From: Ovoidimarina sediminis
Lineage (GTDB): Bacteria > Pseudomonadota > Alphaproteobacteria > Rhodobacterales > Rhodobacteraceae
Assembly (NCBI RefSeq): GCF_032586175.1
Contig: NZ_JAWHTE010000001.1
Location: forward strand, 310,001 to 374,000
DNA: 64,000 nucleotides
Direction: 5' to 3'
In this document: positions 25,134 to 34,287 of the stretch, in pieces
Layout: the number at the start of each line of letters is the position of its first letter
Numbering within the stretch: the first letter of the stretch is position 1
The notes under the pieces: generated by a model
Told to the model about the DNA's origin: nothing
The model's database searches: none
What the model saw: the letters and a program-made list of their open reading frames with translations, nothing else
Position numbers and translations under genes: made by a program

Positions 25134-26093
25134 TCAGTCGTCTTCGCGCGCAAGCCGCACGGCCGTCTGCCCCTTCCAGAGGCGCATCGACGGCATAACA
25201 AGCATAATGTTGTCGGCGGGCGTAACCACTGGCCGGTCCCCATCATGGCCAAGGAGCGTTCCGGCTTCAGTGATGATCTCTCCTCCGGTGAATTCACGGG
25301 CGAATGAGAAGCTATCACTTTCGATTGTCACCGCCTCCACCACGGTAAAGAACCGCTGGCGAGCTTCGGGCAAGCCGCCGACCGCTATCGAACCTTGTGG
25401 CACCATTCCGACCACTTCGAGAAAGCGGACCGCCGAGAGCTTCGCAAGATCTTCCGACGCTGCTTCCCAGTGCTGACCGCATTCGATCAGAAGAGCGGTT
25501 TTCGGGGAGGCCGGATCGTCGAACTCCTGGTAATCGCGCATTCTGCGGCCCGCGGCGTGTCCATGATCGCCGACCACCCTTTCGGGTACGCCGATCCTGG
25601 CCGCCAAAGCTTTCGACTTGGCATGTCGACCTGACATCATGAGCGGTGGAGCAAGATGCTGCATCGTATGAATGTCAAAAAGGAAATCCACGGTGTCGAG
25701 CACGGGCCGCACTTCGCGGGCGCGGCGAAGTTCGACGCTGTCGCGCTCACCGTCCAGCACCGCGACGTCCCAGACGCGGTTGAAATCCTCATCCACCCAG
25801 CGCGTCGCGTTCGGATCGCCCGGATCGAAGGCCGCGTAGGCCGCGATGTTCATGAATGCGAAGCTCAGCTTGCCTGCTGAAGGGCGCACATCCTGGTTCA
25901 AGAGCCAGTCAACCGCAATCGCGCCCGAAAGCTCATTGCCATGGACGATCGCGCTAACCATTGCGTGCGGCCCCGGCGCACCACTGTCGAATGTCCAGAT
26001 GTACGGCACACCGTCGCTTCCCTTGGCATAAGTGCTTAAGTCAGGCGGGCTGAGTTCGACGGGATACGCGTTCGGGATATTGATTGTAGTCAT
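25134..26093 (-). CDS. Succinylglutamate desuccinylase/aspartoacylase-family deacylase
   Basis: The protein has 319 residues. It belongs to the M14-like AstE/AspA zinc family: the metal ligands lie in VHGNELSG (His and Glu), and the third histidine is in DIHTMQ. An aspartoacylase-type C-terminal beta domain follows (about residues 225-310). Such enzymes cleave N-acyl amino acids or amides. It is divergent from the M81 peptidase gene, with only 48 bases between the chosen starts, so both may be controlled together. The substrate is unknown. It converges on the ThDP enzyme gene. Confidence 0.87.
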   Translation of the reverse strand: MTTINIPNAYPVELSPPDLSTYAKGSDGVPYIWTFDSGAPGPHAMVSAIVHGNELSGAIAVDWLLNQDVRPSAGKLSFAFMNIAAYAAFDPGDPNATRWVDEDFNRVWDVAVLDGERDSVELRRAREVRPVLDTVDFLFDIHTMQHLAPPLMMSGRHAKSKALAARIGVPERVVGDHGHAAGRRMRDYQEFDDPASPKTALLIECGQHWEAASEDLAKLSAVRFLEVVGMVPQGSIAVGGLPEARQRFFTVVEAVTIESDSFSFAREFTGGEIITEAGTLLGHDGDRPVVTPADNIMLVMPSMRLWKGQTAVRLAREDD

Positions 26094-26141
26094 CTTTGGG
26101 CGTTCCTTCGCATGAGTATTTGGATCAGGAGATTGAGTTTC

Positions 26142-27668
26142 ATGTCAGCACCACGTGTCGCCCTTGCGGGGATGATTCTGGAGTCGAACCGCTTCGCGAA
26201 GCCGGCCGACCAAGCTGACTTCGACAGCCTGACTTGGGCGGAGGGCGAAGCGTTGCTTGACCAGGCCAAGTCCAAGACGCCGGCGCTCGCGGCGGAATGT
26301 GCGGCTTTCGTTCGTGCGATGGATGCAACTGGGCGATGGAGCCCCTGCCCGCTTCTTCTGGCGGCGAGCCATCCCGCGGGCCCGGTGAAACGCGATGTCT
26401 TCGAGCGCGCGGTCACGATTATGGAAGACCGACTTCGAGCCACCGGGCCAGTCGACGCGGTTTACATTTGCAACCACGGCGCAATGGTGGCCGAGCACCT
26501 GCACGATCCGGATGGTGAGATCTTCGCTCGCCTGCGCGCAGCGGCAGGGCCCGATGCGATCATGGTCGCCACACTCGATCTTCACGCGAATGTCTCTGCC
26601 CGCATGGTCGACGCCGCCGATCTGATCGTGGGTTACCGCACGAACCCGCATGTCGATATGATTGAGAGGGGCGAGGAAGCCGCCTTCTCTCTGCGTCGCA
26701 TCATCGCGTCCGGCAGGCGCCCCTGTGTGGCACTGTGCAAGCCGCCGATTGCGCCCGCCTCCGTTACACTTCTTACCGCCGAAGGACCCTATGGCGATCT
26801 CATCAACTACGGTCAGCGCCGGCAGGCCGAAATGGCCGCGGCAATCCTGAACGTATCGATCTTCGGCAACTTCGTTTTTTCCGATGTGCCGGAGAATGGG
26901 ATCGCCGTAGTCGTGACGGCAAGAGAGGACGCACAAGCGGCCGATACGCTGGCGCGCGAGATCGGCGAGCTGGCCTGGAAGATGCGCGAGCGTTTCACGC
27001 GGCGCCTTCGCTCGGTTTCCGATGCTGCGGAGATGGCCACGGCGACCGAGGACCCTCCGGTTCTCTTCTCCGACGCTGGTGACAATCCCGGCGGCGGCGG
27101 ATCGGGACGCACGACGGAGCTTCTGGAGGCCCTGATTGACGCGCGCGCCGAAGGCGTTCTCTATGGCTCCTTCCACGATCCCGAATTGGCGAATGAGGCC
27201 CACGAACTCGGCATCGGCGCCCGGTTCACCGCGCATTTCAACCGAACTCACGGCACCGACACATGGGCGCAATGGGATAGGCCGCTGATGGCGGAAGCAG
27301 AGGTCGTGGCGCTTGGCGACGGGCATGTCACCGGAGAACGCGGGCTTTTCGGCGGACGTCGGCTGACGCTCGGCCCTACGGCCGCGCTTCGGATAGGTGG
27401 GATCACGGTGGTCGTCATTTCCGATCGTTCGCAAACCGCTGATCCGGTGTTCTTCCACATGCTCGGCCTCGACATTTCCGCCGCGCGGACAGTCGTGGTG
27501 AAATCTCGAGGTCATTTCCGCGCTGGTTTCGACCTTTGGTTCAAGCCCGAGCAGATCCATGAGATCGACACGATGGGTCTGACGAGCCCGATACTGGAGC
27601 GCTGGCCGTTCCAACATCTGCCGCGTCCTTCTTACCCCCTGGATCCCGACACGAACTGGAATCGCTGA
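26142..27668 (+). CDS. M81-family (MlrC/microcystinase C-like) metallopeptidase
   Basis: The protein has 508 residues from ATG 26142 (MSAPRVALAG). An upstream ATG at 26112 adds ten residues. The N-terminal domain has the M81 features NHGAMVAE, TLDLHANVS and GYRTNPHVDM, with histidines and aspartates suited to binding zinc. The C-terminal MlrC domain starts near DAGDNPGGGGSGRT. The founding member degrades linearised microcystin, but most homologues act on unknown small peptides or amides. It sits between a deacylase gene and a LysR-ABC peptide uptake locus, which fits a peptide or amide substrate. Confidence 0.88.
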   Translation: MSAPRVALAGMILESNRFAKPADQADFDSLTWAEGEALLDQAKSKTPALAAECAAFVRAMDATGRWSPCPLLLAASHPAGPVKRDVFERAVTIMEDRLRATGPVDAVYICNHGAMVAEHLHDPDGEIFARLRAAAGPDAIMVATLDLHANVSARMVDAADLIVGYRTNPHVDMIERGEEAAFSLRRIIASGRRPCVALCKPPIAPASVTLLTAEGPYGDLINYGQRRQAEMAAAILNVSIFGNFVFSDVPENGIAVVVTAREDAQAADTLAREIGELAWKMRERFTRRLRSVSDAAEMATATEDPPVLFSDAGDNPGGGGSGRTTELLEALIDARAEGVLYGSFHDPELANEAHELGIGARFTAHFNRTHGTDTWAQWDRPLMAEAEVVALGDGHVTGERGLFGGRRLTLGPTAALRIGGITVVVISDRSQTADPVFFHMLGLDISAARTVVVKSRGHFRAGFDLWFKPEQIHEIDTMGLTSPILERWPFQHLPRPSYPLDPDTNWNR

Positions 27669-27692
27669 TAAGGATCTGGGACAGCCGTTCAT

Positions 27693-28604
27693 TCAGACCG
27701 GCTCCGACAACGTGTCTTGCGGTGTCGTCAGTTTGACGAAGCGCATGAACTGTCGCGCGACTTCGGTTGCTGGCCGACCGGCGGGAAGGACGAAACTCGT
27801 CCGGTAGACGATGGGGGCATCGAAGGGCCTGATCTCGACCCCTTCGAACCCGTCGACCAAAAGGGGAAAAGGATTAAGTACGGCAACCCCCAGACCCTCG
27901 CGCACCAACTCCAGCGCAGCCATATTCGTAGCAGTTTCCGCCACCGGCCGTGGCCTTACCCCGACGCGCGCGAAGATTTGTTCGGTGATCGATCGGGTGC
28001 CAAGGCGCCTCAGGAACTCTATCATTTCGACCCCCTCCAAATCCTCCGGCCGGACGATCTTGAGTTCACCGAGATGATGACCCTTTGGCACGGCGCAAAC
28101 CACCTTGGACGTCCTCCAAGGCAGAAGGTTGACACCGGCACGCTGGATCATCGCGCTGGTCAGGCCAAGGTCGTATCGGAGATCGAGAATACCCGACACC
28201 AGAACGTCTGTAGCCTGGATGTCGAGTTGCACCCGGCGTCCGGGGTTGCGCTTCAGAAAGTTCGCCACGCGCGAGATTATGAAGTGGTGGGCGAGTGTCG
28301 GCGGCACAATCAGGCGCAACGGTTCGTCGTCTTGACCCGCCCAATCGGTGCCCTCGATTTCCGCGAGTGTCGCGAACAGGGGATCGAGCCTGTCGTTCAG
28401 CTTCAGCCCCTCTGCCGTCGGGGTGATCCGGCCTGAGGAACGAATGAAGAGCGTGCGTCCGACCCGCCCCTCAAGTTGAGCGAGGGCACGACTGACGGCG
28501 GATTGCGAGATGCCAAGCCGTCGTGCCGCACCCACGGTCGTCCCGGTCGTTACGAGGGCTCGGAGCGCTTCGAGTTCGCGAAGCCTGTGTCTGTTTCCAC
28601 TCAT
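27693..28604 (-). CDS. LysR-family transcriptional regulator
   Basis: The protein has 303 residues from ATG 28604. The N-terminal helix-turn-helix is typical (LRALVTTGTTVGAARRLGISQSAVSRALAQLEGR, cited for its SQSAVSRAL recognition helix), followed by a LysR substrate-binding domain. It is divergent from the peptide-type ABC operon at 28785 and probably controls it. A perfect inverted repeat, TATGC-N6-GCATA, lies between them. It is also convergent with the M81 gene, so it may link the peptidase and the importer functionally. Confidence 0.92.
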   Translation of the reverse strand: MSGNRHRLRELEALRALVTTGTTVGAARRLGISQSAVSRALAQLEGRVGRTLFIRSSGRITPTAEGLKLNDRLDPLFATLAEIEGTDWAGQDDEPLRLIVPPTLAHHFIISRVANFLKRNPGRRVQLDIQATDVLVSGILDLRYDLGLTSAMIQRAGVNLLPWRTSKVVCAVPKGHHLGELKIVRPEDLEGVEMIEFLRRLGTRSITEQIFARVGVRPRPVAETATNMAALELVREGLGVAVLNPFPLLVDGFEGVEIRPFDAPIVYRTSFVLPAGRPATEVARQFMRFVKLTTPQDTLSEPV

Positions 28605-28660
28605 GGTCCCACCCTTTCCCGCCCGGAGGGCCAACGCCATCCATCGATATGGAATTGAGG

Positions 28661-28676
28661 TATGCAGAATCGCATA
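28661..28676. promoter_or_regulatory. Candidate LysR operator TATGC-N6-GCATA
   Basis: A perfect 5-bp inverted repeat with a 6-base spacer lies in the 180-base gap between the divergent lysR gene and ABC operon. Its shape fits the T-N11-A rule for LysR-type regulators. The position, about 57 bases from the lysR start and 108 from the ABC start, suits a site used for both autoregulation and activation. Confidence 0.65.
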
Positions 28677-28784
28677 GGATTATTCGTTGGCAATGCCGAA
28701 AGCTGCCAATAGCATGGCAGGCGGTAACGCGGGCACGCCCTTGCTTGGCGAATGACACGCTCGTGACCCACAGGGAGACTTATT

Positions 28785-30368
28785 ATGAAGCATGTCACAA
28801 CCGCATTCGCGGTGGCGGCGAGCGTTCTGGCACTTGGTGCAGGGGCAGCTACCGCAGAGAAGATCACCATCGGGCTCGCTTCCGAGCCGACATCGATCGA
28901 TCCGCACTTCCATAACCTCGGGCCCAACAACGCCCTTTCGGTTCATATATTCGATCGGCTGATCGCACAGGACGATAAGCAGCGGCTTTCGCCGGGCCTC
29001 GCGGTCTCATGGAAACCGATCGACGACCTGACTTGGGAGTTCAAGCTGCGCGAGGGCGTCAAGTTTCACGATGGCACTGATTTCAATGCTGACGATGTGA
29101 TCTGCACGTTCGAGCGTGCACCGAATGTGCCAAATTCGCCTTCGGGTTACGGCACCTATACAAAGGGCAAAACGCTCGAGAAAATAGACGATTACACGGT
29201 GCACTTCAAGACGGCGGAGCCTTATCCGTTGATGGGCAATGACGTGTCGACCATCCCAATCATTTCAGACAGCGTGGGCTGCGGGGGCACGACGGAGGAG
29301 TTCAACGCAGGTACCGCCGCTGTGGGGACGGGCCCCTACAAGTTCGTCGACTACAAGCCGGGTGAGTCGATCACTTTGGCGATCAACCAAGACTACTGGG
29401 GCGAGAAGCCGATCTGGACGGAAGTCGAGTACCGCCCGATCAAATCCGGCCCCTCGCGTGTCGCAGCCCTTCTGGCAGGCGATGTTGACATGATTTCCGG
29501 CGTGCCGACGACGGACATCGCGACGTTGGAAGCGAACGACGACATCCAGCTGAGCCAGGGTGTGTCCAACCGTGTAATCTACCTTCATCTTGATCAGTTC
29601 CGCGAGAATTCTCCCTTTGTGAAGGGTCCGAATGGCGAGGACATCAAGAACCCGCTTCTCGACCAGAGGGTGAGGAAAGCGATCAGCATGGCGATCAACC
29701 GTGACGCAATTGTCGATCGTGTGATGGAAGGCGTCGCGATCAGTGCCGGGCAGCTTCTGCCCGATGGATTTTTCGGCGTCTCTGAAAAGCTGCAGCCGGT
29801 CGCATACGATCCGGAGGGCGCGAAGGCACTTATGGCCGAAGCAGGCTATCCCGACGGCTTTCAGCTGACGATACATGGGCCGAATGACCGCTATATCAAC
29901 GACGCCAAGATCGCGGAGGCGATCGGGCAGATGCTGACCCGCGTGGGTATCCAGACCGCGGTTGAGACCATGCCGCGTTCGGTCTATTTCGGTCGCGCCT
30001 CGTCCGGCAGCCCCGAGGGCCTTCCCGAGTTCAGCTTCATCCTCGTTGGTTGGGGTGCAGGTTCGGGGGAAGCCTCTTCGCCTCTGAAATCCCTGATCCA
30101 CTCCTACGACAAGGATGCCGGCTTTGGTTCATCGAACCGTGGTCGCCACTCCGATCCCGTGATCGATGCCAAGATCGAAGAAGCGCTGCGCACCGTTGAC
30201 GACGACAAGCGTCAGGCGCTTCTGGCCGAGGCAACCGAGATGGCAATCGAGAATGTCGCGATCATCCCGACGCATTTCCAGGTCAACACCTGGGCCGCTA
30301 AGAAGGGCCTTCGCTACATTCCGCGCACCGACGAGTACACGCTCGTCATGGGTGTCGTGAAAGAATGA
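28785..30368 (+). CDS. ABC transporter peptide-type substrate-binding protein (SBP_bac_5)
   Basis: The protein has 527 residues, with a signal peptide cleaved after AATA and a CAGGGAG ribosome site. The family-5 pattern is clear: FHDGTDFNADDV, GTGPYKFVDYKPGE and LLDQRVRKAISMAINRDAIV. These periplasmic proteins bind di- or oligopeptides, opines, glutathione or related compounds and deliver them to the membrane permeases. It is the first gene of a five-gene importer operon, separated from the permeases by a strong hairpin. The specificity is unknown, but the flanking hydrolases suggest N-acylated amino acids or small peptides. Confidence 0.93.
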   Translation: MKHVTTAFAVAASVLALGAGAATAEKITIGLASEPTSIDPHFHNLGPNNALSVHIFDRLIAQDDKQRLSPGLAVSWKPIDDLTWEFKLREGVKFHDGTDFNADDVICTFERAPNVPNSPSGYGTYTKGKTLEKIDDYTVHFKTAEPYPLMGNDVSTIPIISDSVGCGGTTEEFNAGTAAVGTGPYKFVDYKPGESITLAINQDYWGEKPIWTEVEYRPIKSGPSRVAALLAGDVDMISGVPTTDIATLEANDDIQLSQGVSNRVIYLHLDQFRENSPFVKGPNGEDIKNPLLDQRVRKAISMAINRDAIVDRVMEGVAISAGQLLPDGFFGVSEKLQPVAYDPEGAKALMAEAGYPDGFQLTIHGPNDRYINDAKIAEAIGQMLTRVGIQTAVETMPRSVYFGRASSGSPEGLPEFSFILVGWGAGSGEASSPLKSLIHSYDKDAGFGSSNRGRHSDPVIDAKIEEALRTVDDDKRQALLAEATEMAIENVAIIPTHFQVNTWAAKKGLRYIPRTDEYTLVMGVVKE

Positions 30369-30377
30369 TGCCAAAGG

Positions 30378-30402
30378 GCCCGGGCCACGCGATGGCCCGG
30401 GC
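30378..30402 (+). terminator. Hairpin attenuator after binding-protein gene
   Basis: A perfect 10-bp stem, GCCCGGGCCA/TGGCCCGGGC, with a CGCGA loop is followed by TGCTTTTC. It lies between the binding-protein gene and the first permease gene, so partial termination would keep the binding protein more abundant than the membrane parts. Confidence 0.8.
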
Positions 30403-30426
30403 TGCTTTTCCCGGGGCGCCTGAACA

Positions 30427-31404
30427 ATGACCGTATTTGCCATTCGCCGGATGCTTCAGGCGCTGATCGTGGTGTTCCTGATGTCGGTGATCGTGTTCTT
30501 CGGCGTTAACGTCATCGGCGACCCGGTTTACATGCTGGTCAGCCCAGATGCCGACCAGGCAGATATCGAAGCGGCAATCCAGCGGCTTGGCCTCGACCGC
30601 CCGATCCTCGAGCAGTACTGGCTGTTTCTCAAGGGAGCAGCGCAGGGCGATCTCGGCAACTCTTTCATCTTCGGCGAGCCAGCGCTTCGGTTGATTCTCC
30701 ATCATATGCCGGCGACGATGGAACTGGCTCTGACGTCGCTATTTCTTTCTATACTCCTTGGCATCCCGCTTGGGCTTTATGCAGGGCTTTATCCGGAAAG
30801 CCGGGTATCAAAGACGATCATGGCAAGCTCGATCCTCGGCTTTTCTTTGCCAACCTTCTGGGTTGGCTTGATGCTGATCATGATATTTGCGGTTCAACTC
30901 GGCTGGCTTCCATCGACGGGACGCGGTGACACGGCTGTCGTGTTAGGGATTGAGACGAGCCTGGCCACCTGGGATGGCCTGTCCCACGTGTTCCTTCCGG
31001 CATTGAACCTCGCGCTGACGAACATCTCTCTCACCATTCGCCTGACTCGCGCCGGGGTGCGCGAAGCGATGAGCCAGGACTATGTGAAATTCGCGCGCGC
31101 GAAGGGGCTGTCGATCCGGCGGATCATCTTCGTTCACGTGATGAAGAACATCCTTATCCCGGTGGTGACCGTTCTCGGGCTGGAATTCGGCAGCCTGATC
31201 GCTTTCTCGGTTGTAACGGAATCGATCTTTGCCTGGCCCGGAATGGGCAAGCTTCTGATCGACGCGATCCTTCAGCTCGATCGGCCCGTCGTGGTCGCCT
31301 ATCTGATGATCATCGTTCTGTTCTTCGTTCTCATAAACCTCGTCGTCGATATCCTTTATTCGATCCTCGACCCGAGAGTGCGGCTTCAGGATCAAGGCTC
31401 ATGA
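30427..31404 (+). CDS. Peptide-type ABC transporter permease (DppB family)
   Basis: A 325-residue integral membrane protein starting with the DppB-type FAIRRMLQALIVVFLMSVIVFFG. The EAA loop, the contact point for the ATPase, is visible in REAMSQDYVKFARAKGL. Six membrane helices are expected. Together with the next gene it forms the heterodimeric channel of a family-5 importer. The stop overlaps the next start in an ATGA junction. It is slightly longer than usual but otherwise ordinary. Confidence 0.93.
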   Translation: MTVFAIRRMLQALIVVFLMSVIVFFGVNVIGDPVYMLVSPDADQADIEAAIQRLGLDRPILEQYWLFLKGAAQGDLGNSFIFGEPALRLILHHMPATMELALTSLFLSILLGIPLGLYAGLYPESRVSKTIMASSILGFSLPTFWVGLMLIMIFAVQLGWLPSTGRGDTAVVLGIETSLATWDGLSHVFLPALNLALTNISLTIRLTRAGVREAMSQDYVKFARAKGLSIRRIIFVHVMKNILIPVVTVLGLEFGSLIAFSVVTESIFAWPGMGKLLIDAILQLDRPVVVAYLMIIVLFFVLINLVVDILYSILDPRVRLQDQGS

Positions 31405-32321
31405 GCGAGGTTGCGAGCCAGGTTGCGGCAGAAGTACCTGCATCGCGGGTCGAGACACCCTTCCAGCGGTTTCGGTCGGAATTCTTCGAAAGCAAGATCG
31501 CGACTGCCGCGCTTATCCTGCTGGTCACGATCGTCACGCTTGCGCTCCTCGCCCCAATAATCACGCCCCAGAACCCCTATGATCTTGGCCAGGTTGACGT
31601 TCTCGACGCGCGTCTCGCCCCAGGCGAAAAAGCCTTTGCCGGGTATACAATGTGGCTTGGTTCAGATGGCGCGGGGCGCGATCTCTACTCGGCGATCCTG
31701 TATGGGTTGCGCATCTCTCTTTCTGTCGGCGTGACCGCCGGGCTGATCGCTCTGGTCATTGGCATGGCGATCGGCCTTCTCGCCGCATATATCGGGGGCC
31801 GCACCGAAAACATAATCATGCGGATCGTTGATCTGCAGCTGTCGTTTCCCGCCGCCCTTGTGGCGCTCATGCTCGTGGCGATGCTGGGCAAGGGGATCGA
31901 CAAGATCGTACTGGCCCTCGTCGTGGCGCAGTGGGCGTATTACGCACGAACGGTTCGGGGAACAGCCCTCGTCGAGCGGCGCAAGGAATATGTCGAGGCC
32001 GCGCAATGCCTAGGCCTGTCCAATGCCCGGATCGTCTTTCGTCATATCTTGCCGAATTGCCTTGCCCCGCTGATCGTCGTCGGCACGGTGCAGACAGCCA
32101 GCGCGATATCGCTGGAAGCGACGTTGTCGTTCCTCGGCGTCGGCCTTCCGCAGACGGAACCATCACTTGGTGTGCTGATCGCGAACGGGTTCGAGTACAT
32201 GCTTTCCGGACGGTATTGGATTTCCGTCTTCCCCGGTCTCGCACTTCTCTTCACGGTCGTTTCGATCAATCTCGTGGGTGACCAGCTCCGTGACGTTCTG
32301 AACCCGAGGCTCAAGAAATGA
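31401..32321 (+). CDS. Peptide-type ABC transporter permease (DppC family)
   Basis: A 306-residue membrane protein of the DppC/OppC family. It has the N-terminal cytoplasmic tail ending in RFRSEFFESK, the typical LGSDGAGRDLYSAILYG periplasmic segment and the EAA loop ERRKEYVEAAQCLGLS. It pairs with the DppB-type permease encoded just upstream. Both ends overlap their neighbours by 4 bases (ATGA), which supports coordinated translation of the transporter parts. Confidence 0.93.
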   Translation: MSEVASQVAAEVPASRVETPFQRFRSEFFESKIATAALILLVTIVTLALLAPIITPQNPYDLGQVDVLDARLAPGEKAFAGYTMWLGSDGAGRDLYSAILYGLRISLSVGVTAGLIALVIGMAIGLLAAYIGGRTENIIMRIVDLQLSFPAALVALMLVAMLGKGIDKIVLALVVAQWAYYARTVRGTALVERRKEYVEAAQCLGLSNARIVFRHILPNCLAPLIVVGTVQTASAISLEATLSFLGVGLPQTEPSLGVLIANGFEYMLSGRYWISVFPGLALLFTVVSINLVGDQLRDVLNPRLKK

Positions 32322-33292
32322 CCGCGACGCTCGAGGTTTCGGGTCTCAAGACGCATTTCTTCACGCGTGCAGGCGTGGTGAAGGCCGTGGACGGCGTCGA
32401 TTTCTCGGTGGCCCGAGGCGAGGTGATGGGGCTTGTTGGGGAATCGGGATCCGGCAAGTCGATCACCGGATTTTCGATCCTAGGCCTCATCGATCCGCCG
32501 GGCCGGATCGTGGAGGGATCGATCAGATTCAACGGAACGGAATTGGCAAGCGCACCAGAGTCGCAGCTTCAGGCTTTGCGGGGCAACAAGATCGCAATGA
32601 TCTTTCAGGACCCGATGATGACGCTGAACCCGGTTCTCAGGATCGATACGCAGATGATCGAAGCAATCACTGCGCATGAAGATGTCTCGAAGGCAGACGC
32701 CTGGGCAAGGAGCCGTGATGCCCTCGGCCTCGTTGGGATCCCATCCCCGGAGGAGCGTCTTCGCGCCTATCCGCACCAGCTTTCAGGCGGCATGCGGCAG
32801 CGCGTGGCGATCGCCATCGCTTTCCTCAACCGCCCCGATCTTATCATCGCTGACGAGCCGACAACTGCGCTCGACGTCACGATTCAGGCACAGATCATCC
32901 ACGAAGCTCAGAAGCTCACGCGGCAGACGGGCACGGCGATGATCTGGATCACCCATGACCTTGCAGTGGTCGCGGGTCTCGCGGACCGCATCTCGGTGAT
33001 GTACGCGGGGCGGATCGTCGAGCAGGGAGGCACGGACGACGTCATCGATCGGCCCCTTCACCCCTATACCATAGGTCTGTTGGGATCCGTGCCGACCGCG
33101 AACAGCCGGGGGCAGAGGCTTTACCAGATCGAGGGGATGACGCCCAACATGCTGGCACTGCCTGAAGGCTGTGCCTTTGCCCCCCGCTGTCGGCGGGCAA
33201 GCGACGCATGCAAAACGGAACCTGCGATCCGGGATCTCGCAGGACGGCGCATTCGGTGCATGCATCCTCAAGTCGAGACCGTCGAGACATGA
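32318..33292 (+). CDS. Peptide-type ABC transporter ATPase (DppD family)
   Basis: A 324-residue ATP-binding subunit. Walker A is GESGSGKS, the signature is LSGGMRQR, and Walker B is LIIADEPTTALDV. The C-terminal oligopeptide/dipeptide transporter extension has the cysteines of CAFAPRCRRASDAC, which bind an Fe-S cluster in some family members. It works as a heterodimer with the DppF-type protein encoded next. It overlaps both neighbours by 4 bases. Confidence 0.94.
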   Translation: MTATLEVSGLKTHFFTRAGVVKAVDGVDFSVARGEVMGLVGESGSGKSITGFSILGLIDPPGRIVEGSIRFNGTELASAPESQLQALRGNKIAMIFQDPMMTLNPVLRIDTQMIEAITAHEDVSKADAWARSRDALGLVGIPSPEERLRAYPHQLSGGMRQRVAIAIAFLNRPDLIIADEPTTALDVTIQAQIIHEAQKLTRQTGTAMIWITHDLAVVAGLADRISVMYAGRIVEQGGTDDVIDRPLHPYTIGLLGSVPTANSRGQRLYQIEGMTPNMLALPEGCAFAPRCRRASDACKTEPAIRDLAGRRIRCMHPQVETVET

Positions 33293-34287
33293 GCGCACCG
33301 ATCCTCGAAATCGACGGCGTGTCCAAGCGCTTTGTCAAACGGCTTGATGTTGCTGGAAAGATCGCGGCGCGCCTCGGCGCCGATATCCGCGAGGAGACAG
33401 TTCATGCCGTCGACAGCGTGAACCTTTCGATTGCACCAGGGGAGGTGCTTGGTCTCGTGGGAGAGTCGGGGTGCGGAAAGTCCACTCTCGGACGCGTCGT
33501 CGCGGGCATTCATGGTGCCACCGAGGGAGAGATCCGATACGAGGGCAAAAGCATCGCGCAAATGACCTCGCAGGAACGGCGCGAGGCCACGCTCGCAATC
33601 CAGATGATCTTTCAGGATCCGTTTGCTTCACTCAACCCCCGTATGCGTGTGGAGGACATCATCGGCGAGGCCCCCCGCGTGCATGGGCTCGTTCCTGCAG
33701 GCGAGATCCCAGATTACGTCGACGGAGTTATGCGGAAGGTCGGGCTCGACCCATCATTGAAGCGACGTTATGCACACCAGTTTTCCGGTGGGCAGAGGCA
33801 GCGGATCGGCATTGCGCGCGCCCTTGCCGTGAACCCGAAGTTCCTTGTTTGCGACGAGGCGATCGCTGCGCTCGACGTTTCGATCCAAGCCCAAGTTCTG
33901 AACCTTTTCATGGATCTTCGGGAAGAACTCGGCCTCACGTATCTATTCATCAGCCATGATCTCAGCGTGGTCGAGCATATCGCCGATCGGGTTGCGATCA
34001 TGTATCTTGGGCGGATCGTTGAGACGGCGTCGACCGAAGAACTCTTTGCGGCACCCAGGCACCCCTACACCAAGGCGCTTCTTCCGGAGGCCCCGCGGCT
34101 CGACCAGCGCAATCGCGAATTTGAGCCGATCGTCGGCGAGATCCCCTCGCCCCTCGATCCACCGCCCGGCTGCCACTTCCATCCGCGTTGCCCCCTCGCC
34201 ACGGACCTCTGCAAGTCGGCGCCCCCCGAAATCGAGGCGATCTCCGGAACCCGGCATGTCGCCTGCCATCATTGGACAAATACCTGA
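33289..34287 (+). CDS. Peptide-type ABC transporter ATPase (DppF family)
   Basis: The protein has 332 residues from ATG 33289. Walker A is GESGCGKST and the signature is FSGGQRQR. Walker B reads LVCDEAIAALDV, with alanine in place of the proline of the usual DEP, a variant seen in this family. The C-terminal cysteine-rich extension is CHFHPRCPLATDLC. It completes the five-gene importer. Its TGA stop shares a base with the ATG of the N-formylglutamate amidohydrolase gene, so transport and hydrolysis are physically linked in one operon. Confidence 0.94.
   Translation: MSAPILEIDGVSKRFVKRLDVAGKIAARLGADIREETVHAVDSVNLSIAPGEVLGLVGESGCGKSTLGRVVAGIHGATEGEIRYEGKSIAQMTSQERREATLAIQMIFQDPFASLNPRMRVEDIIGEAPRVHGLVPAGEIPDYVDGVMRKVGLDPSLKRRYAHQFSGGQRQRIGIARALAVNPKFLVCDEAIAALDVSIQAQVLNLFMDLREELGLTYLFISHDLSVVEHIADRVAIMYLGRIVETASTEELFAAPRHPYTKALLPEAPRLDQRNREFEPIVGEIPSPLDPPPGCHFHPRCPLATDLCKSAPPEIEAISGTRHVACHHWTNT

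Noticed and set aside
26145..27692. 515-residue minus-strand frame opposite the M81 peptidase gene
   Set aside because: Its length is striking, but it mirrors the whole M81 gene, has no domain or plausible start, and is explained by GC-rich codon use.
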